Shown: positions 22,065 through 33,112 of the stretch, piece after piece
Layout of the letters: the number at the start of each line of letters is the position of its first letter
Numbering within the stretch: the stretch's first letter is position 1
Program-made: the position numbers and the translations under genes
From: Noviherbaspirillum pedocola
GTDB taxonomy: Bacteria; Pseudomonadota; Gammaproteobacteria; Burkholderiales; Burkholderiaceae_D
Reading direction: 5' to 3'
Assembly: GCF_016632335.1 (NCBI RefSeq)
Contig: NZ_JAEPBG010000001.1
Coordinates: 806,001-870,000, forward strand
Length of the DNA stretch: 64,000 bases
The notes under the pieces: model-generated
Seen by the model: only the letters and a program-made list of their open reading frames with translations
Told to the model about the DNA's origin: nothing
Database searches by the model: none

Positions 22065-22780
22065 ATGAAAGCCATGCTGCTTGCCGCCGGACGCGGCGAA
22101 AGAATGCGCCCGCTGACCGACACCTGCCCGAAGCCGCTGCTGAAGGTGCGCGGCCGGCCCCTGATCGTCTGGCATGTGCTGAACCTGGTGCGCGCCGGCA
22201 TCACCGAGATCGTCATCAACCATGCGCACCTGGGCGGCATGATCGAAGAAGCGCTCGGCGACGGCAGCCGCTACGGCGCCTCCATCGTCTACTCGGCGGA
22301 AGGCACGGCGCTGGAAACCGCGGGCGGCATCGCGAAAGCGCGCCATCTGCTCGGCGAGGAGCCCTTCATCGCCATCGCTGCCGACATCTGGTGCCCGCAT
22401 TTCGATTTCGCCGCTGCGACCGAGACGCTGCCGGACAACGACGTCTGGGGCAATCCGCTGCCGCTCGATGCACGCGACGTCGCCTGGCTGTACCTGGTGA
22501 AGAACCCGACGCACAACCCGGGTGGCGACTTCGCGCTGCACAGCTTTTCCATCGCCAACGAGGGTGAGGACAAGCACACCTTCTCCGGCATCGGCGTGTA
22601 CCGGCCGCAGATGTTCGACGCAATCACACCCGGTGAAGCCGCCAAGCTCGCACCGCTGCTGCGCGAATATGCCGCGCGCGGCCAGGTCGGCGGCGAAGTC
22701 TGGCGCGGCGACTGGCTCGACGTCGGCACGCCGGAACGACTGGCACAATTGAACGCTCCCTACGACAAAGGAAACCGCCC

Positions 22781-22784
<4 letters not shown>
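22065..22784 (+). CDS. murU: N-acetylmuramate-1-phosphate uridylyltransferase MurU
   Basis: 239-aa nucleotidyltransferase with the sugar-nucleotide signature MKAMLLAAGRGERMRPLTDTCPKPLL, then ETAGGIAKARHLLG and the C-terminal WLDVGTPERLAQLN. MurU makes UDP-MurNAc from MurNAc-1-phosphate and UTP, completing AmgK-dependent peptidoglycan recycling. The family-typical start is at 22065; an ATG at 22056 overlaps the amgK stop and would add three residues. Its own stop overlaps the pepP start (ATGA). Confidence 0.92.
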
Positions 22785-24115
<1,331 letters not shown>

Positions 24116-24121
24116 AGCGGC

Positions 24122-25276
24122 GTGGCTGACATCGACCATCACATCGACTACGACATCGCCATCGGCGGCGCCGGCCCCGTGGGCCTGGCGCTGGCGGCGC
24201 TGCTGGTCAAGCGCGGCATGGCGGCGTCGCGCATCGCCCTGATCGATGCGCGCGAGCTGGCAAAGGCGGCGATGGATCCGCGCTCGCTGGCGCTGTCCTG
24301 GGGCAGCCGCCAGATCCTCGAGGACATCGGCGCCTGGCCGAAGGAAACGCATCCGATACAGGAAATTCATGTGTCGCGCCGCGGTCATTTCGGCCGCACG
24401 CTCATCGAAAGCCGCGATGCCGGCGTGCCGGCGCTCGGCTATGTCAGCCGCTACGGCGCGGTGGTGACGGCGCTGGCCGCGGCCGGCGAACGCGTCGGGG
24501 TGCGCGCGCTGCGGCCGGTGCAGATTGCCGCCGCCGACGAGCGGACGGACCGCGTCGTACTCACGCTCGCCGACAAGCGCGAAGTGCACGCGCGCCTGTT
24601 CGTGCAGGCCGAGGGCGGACTGTATGCCGAGCGCTCCGGCAAGCCGATTTCGCGCGACTACAACCAGAGCGCGGTGATCTGCCATGTCACCGTGTCCGAG
24701 CGCCAGCCGCAGCGCGCCTTCGAGCGCTTCACTGACGAAGGTCCGCTCGCGCTGTTGCCGCAGGACGATGGCTATGCGCTGGTCTGGTGCCTGCGGCCGG
24801 CGCGCGCGCAACTGGTCGCCGCGCTGCCCGAGTCGGGCTTCCTGGCGCAGCTGCAGGCGGCCTTCGGCCAGCGCCTGGGCCGCTTTCTGAGCGCCTCGCC
24901 GCGCCTGACCTATCCGCTCGGCCTGAATGCCGGCAGCCGATCCAGCGCACGCACCGTTGCCATTGGCAATGCGGCGCAGACGCTGCATCCGGTCGCGGGC
25001 CAGGGCTTGAATCTCGGCCTGCGCGACGCGGCGGTGCTGGCGCGCATGCTGGCGCGCGAACCCGAGCCGGCGACGCTGACGCGCTTTACCGCCGCGCGCC
25101 GCCCCGACCGCGGCCTCACCATCGGCATCACCGATGCGATGGCGCGCCTGTTCGCCGACACGTCCGGGGGCGCCGGACAAAGCCTGCTCGGCATGTCGCT
25201 GGGCTTGCTCGATGCGGTCGCGCCGGCGCGGCGATTGTTCGCCGAACAAATGATGTTCGGCCGGCGCGCATCATGA
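24122..25276 (+). CDS. UbiH/COQ6-family FAD-dependent hydroxylase
   Basis: 384-aa flavin monooxygenase with the three family motifs: GGAGPVGLALAALL (ADP binding), a middle GRTLIESRDAGVPALGYVSRYGAVVTAL region and the second FAD motif IGNAAQTLHPVAGQGLNLGLRDAAVLA. By family and by its place after pepP it most likely hydroxylates the ring in ubiquinone biosynthesis. Which carbon cannot be told, because Burkholderiales hydroxylases differ in regioselectivity. The start is GTG at 24122, seven bases after the pepP stop. Its stop overlaps the start of the next gene by four bases. Confidence 0.9.
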   Translation: MADIDHHIDYDIAIGGAGPVGLALAALLVKRGMAASRIALIDARELAKAAMDPRSLALSWGSRQILEDIGAWPKETHPIQEIHVSRRGHFGRTLIESRDAGVPALGYVSRYGAVVTALAAAGERVGVRALRPVQIAAADERTDRVVLTLADKREVHARLFVQAEGGLYAERSGKPISRDYNQSAVICHVTVSERQPQRAFERFTDEGPLALLPQDDGYALVWCLRPARAQLVAALPESGFLAQLQAAFGQRLGRFLSASPRLTYPLGLNAGSRSSARTVAIGNAAQTLHPVAGQGLNLGLRDAAVLARMLAREPEPATLTRFTAARRPDRGLTIGITDAMARLFADTSGGAGQSLLGMSLGLLDAVAPARRLFAEQMMFGRRAS

Positions 25277-26226
25277 TTCGCCTTGCCATCGCCGGCATCG
25301 GCGCAATCGGCCTGCGCCATCTCGCGGCCTTCGCGGCAATGCGCGATGCCGAGGTGGTCTGCCTGATCGATCCGGAATGCGAGCGCGCGCGCCAGGCGGC
25401 GCTGCGCTTCGGCATTGTCGATGTCTGCACCGAGCTTGATAAAGCACTCAAGCGGCGCGACATCGATGCGGTGGTGCTGTGCACGCCGACGCCGCTGCAT
25501 GCCGCGCAGGCCGCAGCCGTTCTCCGCGCCGGCAAGCATGTGCTGATCGAAATCCCGATGGCCGACAAGCTTGCCGATGCCGACATGCTGGTGCGCCTGC
25601 AACGCGAAACCGGCCTGGTGGCGATGGTTTGCCATACCCGACGCTTCAACCATGGCCATCAATGGATGCATCAGCGGCTGCGCGGCGGAAAGGCGAAGTT
25701 GCAGCATCTGGTTGCGCAGACCTGGTTCCTGCGTCGCTCGAATCTGAATGCGCTCGGCCAGCAGCGCAACTGGGCCGATCACCTGCTCTGGCACCATGCC
25801 TGTCATACCGTGGACCTGTTCCACCACCAGACCGGCCAGCCGCCGCTACGGGTGCATGCGATGCAGGGACCGCCGCATCCCAAGCTCGGCATTGCGATGG
25901 ACATGTCGGTGCAACTGGCCTCGCCGCGCGGTGTGCTATGTACGCTAGCGCTGTCGTTCAACAACGATGGGCCTTTCGGCAGCGCCTTCCGTTACCTGTG
26001 CGACGACGGCACCTGGGTCGCGCGCGAGGATGCGCTGGTGGACGGCCATGACAATGCGGTCGACCTTTCCGGCATGGAGGAAAGCGGCAACGGCATCGCG
26101 CTGCAGGACCGGGAATTCATCGCGGCGATCAGTGAACGGCGCGAAGCCGTGACCAGCGTAGCGCAGGTGATGCCGGCCTATCTGACGCTGGAGCGACTGC
26201 GGGAAAGCCTGGCCCGCACGCATTGA
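25273..26226 (+). CDS. Gfo/Idh/MocA-family oxidoreductase resembling LigC (CHMS dehydrogenase)
   Basis: 317-aa NAD(P)-dependent oxidoreductase. The N-terminus has the Rossmann motif AIAGIGAIGLRHLAAF, followed by VVLCTPTPLHAAQA and the catalytic-region motif GKHVLIEIPMADK. Downstream blocks closely recall LigC, the 4-carboxy-2-hydroxymuconate-6-semialdehyde dehydrogenase of the protocatechuate 4,5-cleavage pathway: VCHTRRFNHGHQWMH, WADHLLWHHACHTVDLF, HPKLGIAMDMSVQL and LSFNNDGPFGSAFRYLCDD. The comparison is from memory. The start overlaps the preceding stop (ATGA). No other lig/pmd genes are nearby, so this copy is orphaned or has been recruited to another substrate. Confidence 0.8.
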   Translation: MIRLAIAGIGAIGLRHLAAFAAMRDAEVVCLIDPECERARQAALRFGIVDVCTELDKALKRRDIDAVVLCTPTPLHAAQAAAVLRAGKHVLIEIPMADKLADADMLVRLQRETGLVAMVCHTRRFNHGHQWMHQRLRGGKAKLQHLVAQTWFLRRSNLNALGQQRNWADHLLWHHACHTVDLFHHQTGQPPLRVHAMQGPPHPKLGIAMDMSVQLASPRGVLCTLALSFNNDGPFGSAFRYLCDDGTWVAREDALVDGHDNAVDLSGMEESGNGIALQDREFIAAISERREAVTSVAQVMPAYLTLERLRESLARTH

Positions 26227-26336
26227 GCGCCCCGTGCGCATGAGGACATGCCACGGGCAACGACTACTATGGGCGCGGAAGCGCGGCGGCGCGGCCATGG
26301 ATGAATGAACCCGCCGCGAGATTGCATGGATAACTG

Positions 26337-26537
26337 ATGAAACAGGCTTTGCTGACTTCCCTGACGTTTGCGCTTTTGCTGTCCGCTTGCGACGTAGTTC
26401 CGGTCGTGCCGGTGACACGTGAAGCGCATCACGAAAATTTCTGCCCGCCAGGGCAGGCCAAGAAAGGCAATTGCGCGCCAGCGTCCCAGGACCGCGGCTT
26501 TTGTCCGCCGGGACAGGCGAAGAAGGGGAACTGCTGA
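26337..26537 (+). CDS. Small lipoprotein with duplicated CPPGQAKKGNC motif
   Basis: 66-aa protein with a lipoprotein signal peptide (LLTSLTFALLLSAC, lipidated Cys18). The rest is short and contains the same 12-residue block, FCPPGQAKKGNC, twice, the second copy being the very C-terminus. Each block has two cysteines, so small disulphide loops in the periplasm are plausible. I recognise the block from small hypothetical proteobacterial proteins but know no function. The start at 26337 fits the signal peptide. It is separated by 110 bp from the upstream operon. Confidence 0.7.
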   Translation: MKQALLTSLTFALLLSACDVVPVVPVTREAHHENFCPPGQAKKGNCAPASQDRGFCPPGQAKKGNC

Positions 26538-26565
26538 AACTGCCGCACGCTGACCATGTTTGCGG

Positions 26566-26704
26566 GTTGGGCTGATGCAGGAAGCCCAACCTGCTTGCGG
26601 GCCGCGAGTGTCTCGTGTTGGCTCGTAGGTTGGGCTGACGCAGGAAGCCCAACAAGCTCGCGGGCCGCAGACGCCTGATGTTGGGCTTGGCAGCCCAACC
26701 TACG
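26566..26704. repeat. REP-like palindromic repeat cluster
   Basis: Three hairpin-forming units of the type GTTGGGCT...AGCCCAAC lie at 26566-26590, 26629-26653 and 26680-26699. The first two carry GCAGGA in the loop. The last two form a larger inverted element bounded by CGTAGG and CCTACG (26624-26704). The same two-hairpin design recurs at 62001-62100. They sit between the lipoprotein gene and the pntB 3' end and may also stop transcription. Confidence 0.8.
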
Positions 26705-26707
26705 CAT

Positions 26708-28162
26708 TCACTCCACGGCCTTGACCATATCCTCGATGACCTTCTTCGCATCACCGAAGACCATCATGGTCTTGTCCATGTAGAACAGCTCATTGTCCAG
26801 GCCCGCGTAGCCCGATGCCATCGAGCGCTTGTTCACGATCACCGTCTTGGCCTTGTACGCTTCCAGGATCGGCATGCCCGCGATCGGCGACTTCGGATCC
26901 TTCGCCGCCGGGTTCACCACGTCGTTCGCGCCCAAGACCAGCACCACGTCGGCCTGGCCGAACTCGCTGTTGATGTCTTCCATCTCGAACACCTGGTCAT
27001 ACGGCACCTCGGCTTCGGCCAGCAGCACGTTCATGTGCCCCGGCATGCGGCCCGCCACCGGGTGGATCGCATACTTCACCGTCACGCCCGCATGGGTCAG
27101 CTTCTCGGTCAGCTCCTTCAGCGCATGCTGCGCCCGCGCCACCGCCAGACCGTAGCCCGGCACGATGATCACCGTCTCCGCATTCGTCATCAGGAAGGCC
27201 GCGTCATCAGCCGAGCCCGACTTCACATTGCGCTGCGCCTGCGCGCCGCCCGCTGCCGCACCCGCTGCCGCGTCGCCGCCGAAGCCGCCCAGAATCACGT
27301 TGAAGAACGAGCGGTTCATCGCCTTGCACATGATGTACGACAGGATCGCGCCTGAGGAACCGACCAGCGAGCCGGCGATGATCAGCATCGAGTTGTTCAG
27401 CGAGAAGCCAATGCCCGCCGCCGCCCAGCCGGAATACGAGTTCAGCATCGACACCACCACCGGCATGTCCGCGCCGCCGATCGGGATGATGATCAGCACG
27501 CCCAGCACGAACGCGATCACCGTCATCAGCACGAACGGCAGCCAGGCTTGCGTGAGCACGAAGATGATGCCAAAGCCGATCATCAATACCGCCAGCGCCA
27601 GGTTCACGAAGTGCTGGCCCTTGAACACCACCGGCGCACCCTGGAACAGGCGGAACTTGTACTTGCCGGCCAGCTTGCCGAAGGCAATCACGGAACCGGA
27701 GAAGGTGATCGCGCCGACGAAGGTGCCGATGAACAGCTCGATGCGGTTGCCGGTCGGAATCGGCGTGCCATGCGCGGCAATGCTGAAGGCCCACGGCTCG
27801 GACACCGCGGCCACCGCGATGCATACCGCCGCCAGACCGATGAGCGAATGCATCGCCGCCACCAGTTCCGGCATCTTCGTCATTTCCACGCGCTTGGCCA
27901 GTGTCGCGCCGATCGCGCCGCCTACCACCACGCCCAGCACCACCAGGCCCAGGCCCAGGCCGCTGCTGTTCATCTCGGCCTGCAGCTTGACGATCAAGAG
28001 GATCGTGGTCAGCACGGCAATGGTCATGCCGCTCATGCCGAAGGTGTTGCCGCGCCGCGCCGTCGAGGGATGCGACAGGCCCTTCAGCGCCTGGATGAAG
28101 CACACCGATGCGATCAGGTACAGCATCGTCACCAGGTTCATCGATACGAATGCCAGATTCAT
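26708..28162 (-). CDS. pntB: NAD(P) transhydrogenase subunit beta
   Basis: 484-aa membrane subunit of the proton-translocating transhydrogenase, which uses the proton gradient to reduce NADP with NADH. Roughly the first 270 residues contain the multi-helix domain (TLAKRVEMTKMPELVAAMHSLIGLAA, SGSVIAFGKLAGKYKF). The C-terminal domain III binds NADP, with VPGYGLAVARAQHALKEL, HPVAGRMPGHMNVLLAEA and VLGANDVVNPAA. Its ATG overlaps the stop of the alpha-2 gene. The 3' end is next to the palindromic repeat cluster. Confidence 0.96.
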   Translation of the reverse strand: MNLAFVSMNLVTMLYLIASVCFIQALKGLSHPSTARRGNTFGMSGMTIAVLTTILLIVKLQAEMNSSGLGLGLVVLGVVVGGAIGATLAKRVEMTKMPELVAAMHSLIGLAAVCIAVAAVSEPWAFSIAAHGTPIPTGNRIELFIGTFVGAITFSGSVIAFGKLAGKYKFRLFQGAPVVFKGQHFVNLALAVLMIGFGIIFVLTQAWLPFVLMTVIAFVLGVLIIIPIGGADMPVVVSMLNSYSGWAAAGIGFSLNNSMLIIAGSLVGSSGAILSYIMCKAMNRSFFNVILGGFGGDAAAGAAAGGAQAQRNVKSGSADDAAFLMTNAETVIIVPGYGLAVARAQHALKELTEKLTHAGVTVKYAIHPVAGRMPGHMNVLLAEAEVPYDQVFEMEDINSEFGQADVVLVLGANDVVNPAAKDPKSPIAGMPILEAYKAKTVIVNKRSMASGYAGLDNELFYMDKTMMVFGDAKKVIEDMVKAVE

Positions 28163-28503
28163 TATTTCGCTCCTTCGCCTGCCAGCTTGCCGGCTTCAGC
28201 CGGCTTGGCTACCTTCGGCTCTTTCTTGCGGAACATCTCGAGCATGCGCTGCGTGACCAGGAAGCCGCCGAAGACATTGACCGCAGCCAGCGCCACGGCC
28301 AGCACGCCCATGACGCGGCCCAGCGTGCCTTCGGTCAGACCGGCGGCCAGCATGGCGCCGACGATGATGATGGCGGAGATCGCATTGGTGACGGCCATCA
28401 GCGGCGTATGCAGCGCCGGGGTGACGGTCCAGACCACGTGGTAGCCGACATAGATGGCCAGCACGAAGATGATGAGGTTGATGATGGTATGACTGACTTC
28501 CAT
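28162..28503 (-). CDS. pntAB: NAD(P) transhydrogenase subunit alpha part 2
   Basis: 113-aa membrane protein corresponding to the C-terminal transmembrane segment of E. coli PntA. Three hydrophobic helices are visible ([61 protein letters not shown]), followed by a charged tail. The separate gene reflects the three-subunit arrangement also found in Rhodospirillum. It lies 12 nt after pntAA and overlaps pntB. Confidence 0.95.
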   Translation of the reverse strand: MEVSHTIINLIIFVLAIYVGYHVVWTVTPALHTPLMAVTNAISAIIIVGAMLAAGLTEGTLGRVMGVLAVALAAVNVFGGFLVTQRMLEMFRKKEPKVAKPAEAGKLAGEGAK

Positions 28504-28515
28504 GATGCGTCTCCT

Positions 28516-29637
<1,122 letters not shown>

Positions 29638-29860
29638 TGCCATCTCCAGATGAAAAAATCCGGGCACGATCTTACACGGCTTTTTTAAAAAAGTTACAAG
29701 ACTCATCCGGCGCTTTTCCTTCGCAAAGCGCAAGAGCACGCAATGTCTTTTCTGCTACGGCGACCGTTTCCACGCAGAGGCCCAGCCATTTCCTTTGCCA
29801 TATGTCTGGGCAGCTATTGACCGCACCACGGTAAAATGCCGGATTCTTTCGAGGAAGCCT

Positions 29861-30346
29861 ATGAGTGAAGTTTGGAAACCCTCGGTTACGGTGGCAGCGG
29901 TCATCGAGCGCAACGGAAAGTTTTTGATGGTGGAAGAAGAGACCAGCGACGGCGTGCGCCTGAATCAGCCCGCCGGCCATCTCGACCCGAACGAATCGCT
30001 GGAGCAGGCGGTTCAACGCGAAACCATGGAAGAAGCTGCGCACGATTTCACCGCGACCGAACTGATCGGCATTTACATGGCGCGCTATCTGTCTTCGCGC
30101 ACCGGCCAGGAAGTGACGTATCTGCGATTCGCGTTCGCCGGCAAGGTCGGCGCGCGCTACGACACGCCGCTGGACGTTGGCATTTTGCGCGCGGTATGGA
30201 TGGACTATCCGGAACTGCTGGCCAGCCGCGAACGCCATCGCAGCGAACTGGTGTTGCGCAGCGTTGATGATTACCTTGCCGGCAAGCGCGCGCCGCTGTC
30301 GCTGCTCTATACCCATGCCAGCGTGCTTGGAGAGTTGCATGCGTAA
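29861..30346 (+). CDS. nudJ: Nudix hydrolase, NudJ-like
   Basis: 161-aa Nudix protein. The Nudix box [24 protein letters not shown] keeps the catalytic RExxEE core, but the usual glycine near its end is alanine. E. coli NudJ hydrolyses thiamine pyrophosphates and nucleoside triphosphates and is also encoded directly upstream of mnmA, which supports the name. GAGGAAG precedes the ATG at 29861. Its last eight bases overlap the mnmA start. Confidence 0.88.
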   Translation: MSEVWKPSVTVAAVIERNGKFLMVEEETSDGVRLNQPAGHLDPNESLEQAVQRETMEEAAHDFTATELIGIYMARYLSSRTGQEVTYLRFAFAGKVGARYDTPLDVGILRAVWMDYPELLASRERHRSELVLRSVDDYLAGKRAPLSLLYTHASVLGELHA

Positions 30347-31451
30347 GAAGGTGGTCATCGGCATGTCCGGCGGCGTTGATTCGTCGGTGGCCGCGTGGAT
30401 GCTGAAGGAGCAGGGTTACGACGTTGTCGGCCTGTTCATGAAGAACTGGGAAGACGACGACGATTCCGAATACTGCTCGACGCGCGAGGACTGGATCGAC
30501 GCGGTCAGCGTAGCCGATGTGATCGGCGTGGACATCGAGGCGGTGAATTTTGCCGCCGAGTACAAGGACCGGGTCTTCGCCGAATTTCTGCGCGAATACC
30601 AGGCCGGGCGCACGCCGAACCCGGATGTGCTGTGCAATGCCGAAATCAAGTTCAAGGCCTTCCTCGACCATGCGATGAAGCTCGGCGCGGATCTGATTGC
30701 CACCGGCCACTATGCGCGGGTGCGCCAGGCCGCCGATGGCCGGCACCAGTTGCTCAAGGCGGTCGACGCCAGCAAGGACCAGAGTTATTTCCTGCACCGG
30801 CTGAACCAGGCGCAGTTGTCGAAGACACTGTTTCCGCTGGGCGAAATCCACAAGACCGAGGTGCGCCGCATCGCCGAGCAACTTGGGCTGCCGAATGCGC
30901 GCAAGAAGGATTCGACCGGCATTTGCTTCATCGGCGAACGTCCGTTCCGGGATTTCCTGAACCGCTATCTGTCATTCAAGCCGGGCCCGATGAAGACGCC
31001 GGACGGCAAGACCGTCGGCGAGCATGTCGGCCTGAGCTTTTACACGCTGGGTCAGCGCAAGGGCATCGGCCTGGGCGGCATAAAATCCAACCGCAACGAC
31101 GACGGCAGCCACGATGCCTGGTATGTCGCGCGCAAGGACGTGGAAAGCAACACGCTGTATGTGGTGCAGGGTCACGACCATCCGTGGCTGCTGTCCGGCA
31201 CATTGCAGGCCGGCCAGGCGAGCTGGATCGCAGGCGAGGCGCCCGAGGCAGGCATGCTGTCGGCCAAGACCCGTTACCGCCAGGCCGACGTGTCCTGCCG
31301 TCGTCTCGAAGATGTAGATGCCGACTTCGCGCTTGCCTTCGACCAGCCGCAATGGGCAGTCACCCCCGGCCAGTCGGCCGTGCTGTACCAGGGCGAGGTT
31401 TGCCTCGGCGGCGGCATCATCAGCAGCGCCGAAGCCCTGTCGCTGGTTTGA
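30339..31451 (+). CDS. mnmA: tRNA-specific 2-thiouridylase MnmA
   Basis: 370-aa enzyme that thiolates U34 of tRNA-Lys, -Glu and -Gln. The N-terminus has the ATP-pyrophosphatase loop [13 protein letters not shown] (residues 8-20). The two catalytic cysteines are C99 (in PNPDVLCN) and C196 (in STGICFIGE). Further family blocks are [10 protein letters not shown] and [13 protein letters not shown]. The start at 30339 lies inside the 3' end of nudJ, so the two are co-transcribed and probably coupled. Confidence 0.97.
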   Translation: MRKKVVIGMSGGVDSSVAAWMLKEQGYDVVGLFMKNWEDDDDSEYCSTREDWIDAVSVADVIGVDIEAVNFAAEYKDRVFAEFLREYQAGRTPNPDVLCNAEIKFKAFLDHAMKLGADLIATGHYARVRQAADGRHQLLKAVDASKDQSYFLHRLNQAQLSKTLFPLGEIHKTEVRRIAEQLGLPNARKKDSTGICFIGERPFRDFLNRYLSFKPGPMKTPDGKTVGEHVGLSFYTLGQRKGIGLGGIKSNRNDDGSHDAWYVARKDVESNTLYVVQGHDHPWLLSGTLQAGQASWIAGEAPEAGMLSAKTRYRQADVSCRRLEDVDADFALAFDQPQWAVTPGQSAVLYQGEVCLGGGIISSAEALSLV

Positions 31452-31649
31452 CTCCGCGGCGCGGCGCCGACTGCGCCCGCCGCTCATCTTCCCTCCCTGA
31501 CGCCGTCCGCGCCCACACATTCGCCCCGCTCGCTGTCGTCTCCGCCAGTCTTGCCTTCCCGATTTAACACTGACACACGCCCTCCACCGGCTGGGACAAG
31601 CCTGCGCCGTCGCTTTCTGAGCGCATTCCTGCCAAATGCAAATTAATTC

Positions 31650-31678
31650 TTGCCAGCGGACGAATCATCGGGAATAAT
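31650..31678 (+). promoter_or_regulatory. Sigma-70 promoter upstream of bfd
   Basis: TTGCCA and AATAAT are separated by 17 bp. The predicted start point falls inside the Fur-box-like palindrome that follows, the usual geometry for iron repression. This gives a leader of about 165 nt before bfd. Confidence 0.55.
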
Positions 31679-31681
31679 CTT

Positions 31682-31700
31682 AATGCGAATTGTTCGCATT
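31682..31700 (+). promoter_or_regulatory. Fur box
   Basis: Perfect 19-bp inverted repeat AATGCGAA-TTG-TTCGCATT, four bases after the -10 hexamer. It resembles the 19-bp Fur consensus of inverted AATGATAA-type half-sites. bfd is a classical Fur-repressed gene, so the context agrees. Binding is inferred. Confidence 0.7.
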
Positions 31701-31708
31701 TGCATTTT

Positions 31709-31795
31709 GACAGGAAGCGGAGCTGAACACGGATGGCTTGTATGGTCGTTCAACAGCGCCTGAATTCGGAAACGCCATCCGCATTGCTTCCTGTC
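31709..31795 (+). ncRNA. Candidate structured leader or small RNA upstream of bfd
   Basis: An 87-nt segment directly after the Fur box folds on paper into a long hairpin. The outer stem GACAGGAAGC/GCTTCCTGTC (31709-31718 with 31786-31795) is perfect over 10 bp. The inner stem CGGATGGC/GCCATCCG (31730-31737 with 31774-31781) adds 8 bp. Only about 55 nt separate it from bfd. It could be an iron-regulated sRNA, a 5' UTR element or a remnant of a mobile palindrome. No family is recognised. Confidence 0.35.
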
Positions 31796-31850
31796 TAGCG
31801 TAAGCATCTTCTTTCCGCCGTCCAACCGGCCGCCATCGCAAGGAATATCG

Positions 31851-32066
31851 ATGATCGTCTGCGTCTGTCACAACATTTCCGACCGCAAGATCCGCCAGGC
31901 GGTGGATGCTGGCATGGACACCATGCCGCAATTGCGCGAGAACCTCGCGCTGGGCACCTGTTGCGGAAAATGCCATTTCAGCGCGAAACAGGTGTTGAAA
32001 AAGTGCGTGTCTGACAAGGAAAAGGCGCAGCCGGTGCTGTTCCGGGTCGATGCGCTGGCTGCATAG
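31851..32066 (+). CDS. bfd: Bacterioferritin-associated ferredoxin Bfd
   Basis: 71-aa [2Fe-2S] protein that reduces bacterioferritin so stored iron can be released. The four cluster ligands are at the expected positions: C4 and C6 in MIVCVCHN, C38 and C41 in CCGKC. AAGGA precedes the ATG. It lies behind the Fur-box promoter, consistent with induction under iron starvation. Its partner bfr is about 14 kb away, with the Tad pilus locus in between. The stop is five bases from the convergent glycosyltransferase stop. Confidence 0.95.
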   Translation: MIVCVCHNISDRKIRQAVDAGMDTMPQLRENLALGTCCGKCHFSAKQVLKKCVSDKEKAQPVLFRVDALAA

Positions 32067-32071
32067 ACAAG

Positions 32072-33040
32072 TCAGCCTCGGTCCAGCATTGCGCGTCCGG
32101 CGCAGGCCAGCAACAGGAGCAATGATTTGGTGCGCCTGTGACCATGGCGCAGGCATAGCAGGAAGGATGCGGCGCCGATGCGCGCATCGCCATGCCTGTA
32201 ATGCGCATAGCCATGATTGAACGCACTGCCTGCAAGCCGCTTTTCGATCGCCGCCGACCCACCCGACGCGCCGCCGCCCCAAGTTTCCAGAGCCCGCTTC
32301 AACACCAGATATTCGTAGTTGATCGCCCGCGCGCTGCGCGTAAGGCTTGCCGGATGCTGTCGATACAGCGCGGTGGGCTCGTCGATGCCGAGCATGGTCA
32401 GCCGGCGCGACAGGCGCAGCCATAGCTCGTAGTCCTCGCCCAGCTGCAGCGATTCATCGAAGCCGCCCGCCTCGATCAGCACTTCTCGTTCCACCATCAC
32501 CGTCGATGTCCACACGATGCAATCCAACAGCAGCGCGTCATAAGTATCGCCGGTAAGCAGCACGCAATCGGATACATGGGCCGCGCCATCTTCACCGAAC
32601 ATGCGCTCGGCGCTGGGATAGCCGCCATCCGCATCCGGTCGCCAGACAATGAAGCGGCTATATGACATTGCATGTCCGCTGCGCCGCATTGCTGCAAGCT
32701 GCAGGCAGATCTTGTCTGGTCGCCACACATCGTCGCCATCAAGAAAGGCGACATAGCGGCCCTGGGCATGCGCTATCCCGGCGTTGCGCGCCGCTGCGCA
32801 GCCGCGGTTCTCCTGTGACAGCAGGCGGATTTGTTTGCCATAGGAAGCCAGCACTGCGCCGGTGCCATCGGTGGAGCCGTCGTCGATGACAATGACTTCA
32901 AGCGCCGGATAATCTTGCGCCAATACGCTGTCAATCGCTTCGCGGATATAGGCGGCGCAGTTGTAGGCCGGGATGATGACTGACACCAGCGGCTGTTCCT
33001 CGCCGACGACGTCGTGCCTGTTCTGGGTGCTTACCGGCAT
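32072..33040 (-). CDS. Family 2 glycosyltransferase
   Basis: 322-aa GT-A fold enzyme. The N-terminal half shows VSVIIPAYNCAAYIREAIDSVL, the nucleotide-binding VIVIDDGSTDGT, GCAAARNAGIAHAQG and the DxD-type metal motif AFLDGDD. The acceptor side includes FDESLQLGEDYELWLRLSR. There are no membrane helices, so it acts in the cytoplasm or at the inner face of the membrane. The substrate is unknown. An alternative start at 33079 has a better-spaced GGAAG. It is last in the direction of the Tad operon, 72 nt after the previous gene. Pilus or surface glycosylation is possible but only inferred. Confidence 0.85.
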   Translation of the reverse strand: MPVSTQNRHDVVGEEQPLVSVIIPAYNCAAYIREAIDSVLAQDYPALEVIVIDDGSTDGTGAVLASYGKQIRLLSQENRGCAAARNAGIAHAQGRYVAFLDGDDVWRPDKICLQLAAMRRSGHAMSYSRFIVWRPDADGGYPSAERMFGEDGAAHVSDCVLLTGDTYDALLLDCIVWTSTVMVEREVLIEAGGFDESLQLGEDYELWLRLSRRLTMLGIDEPTALYRQHPASLTRSARAINYEYLVLKRALETWGGGASGGSAAIEKRLAGSAFNHGYAHYRHGDARIGAASFLLCLRHGHRRTKSLLLLLACAGRAMLDRG

Positions 33041-33112
33041 AGCCTCGTGCCTGGGTTTCGGGAAAGGGCGCGGCCACATCCGACCATGCTTCCGTCGACC
33101 GCGACGCGCATC

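Larger units (their letters stand above)
31452..31850. other. Gene-free stretch between mnmA and bfd
   Basis: About 400 bases without a credible gene. The first ~190 bases are C-rich and hold nothing I can name; I see no strong mnmA terminator. The second half becomes AT-richer and contains a promoter, a Fur-box-like palindrome and a large hairpin, listed separately. Confidence 0.7.
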
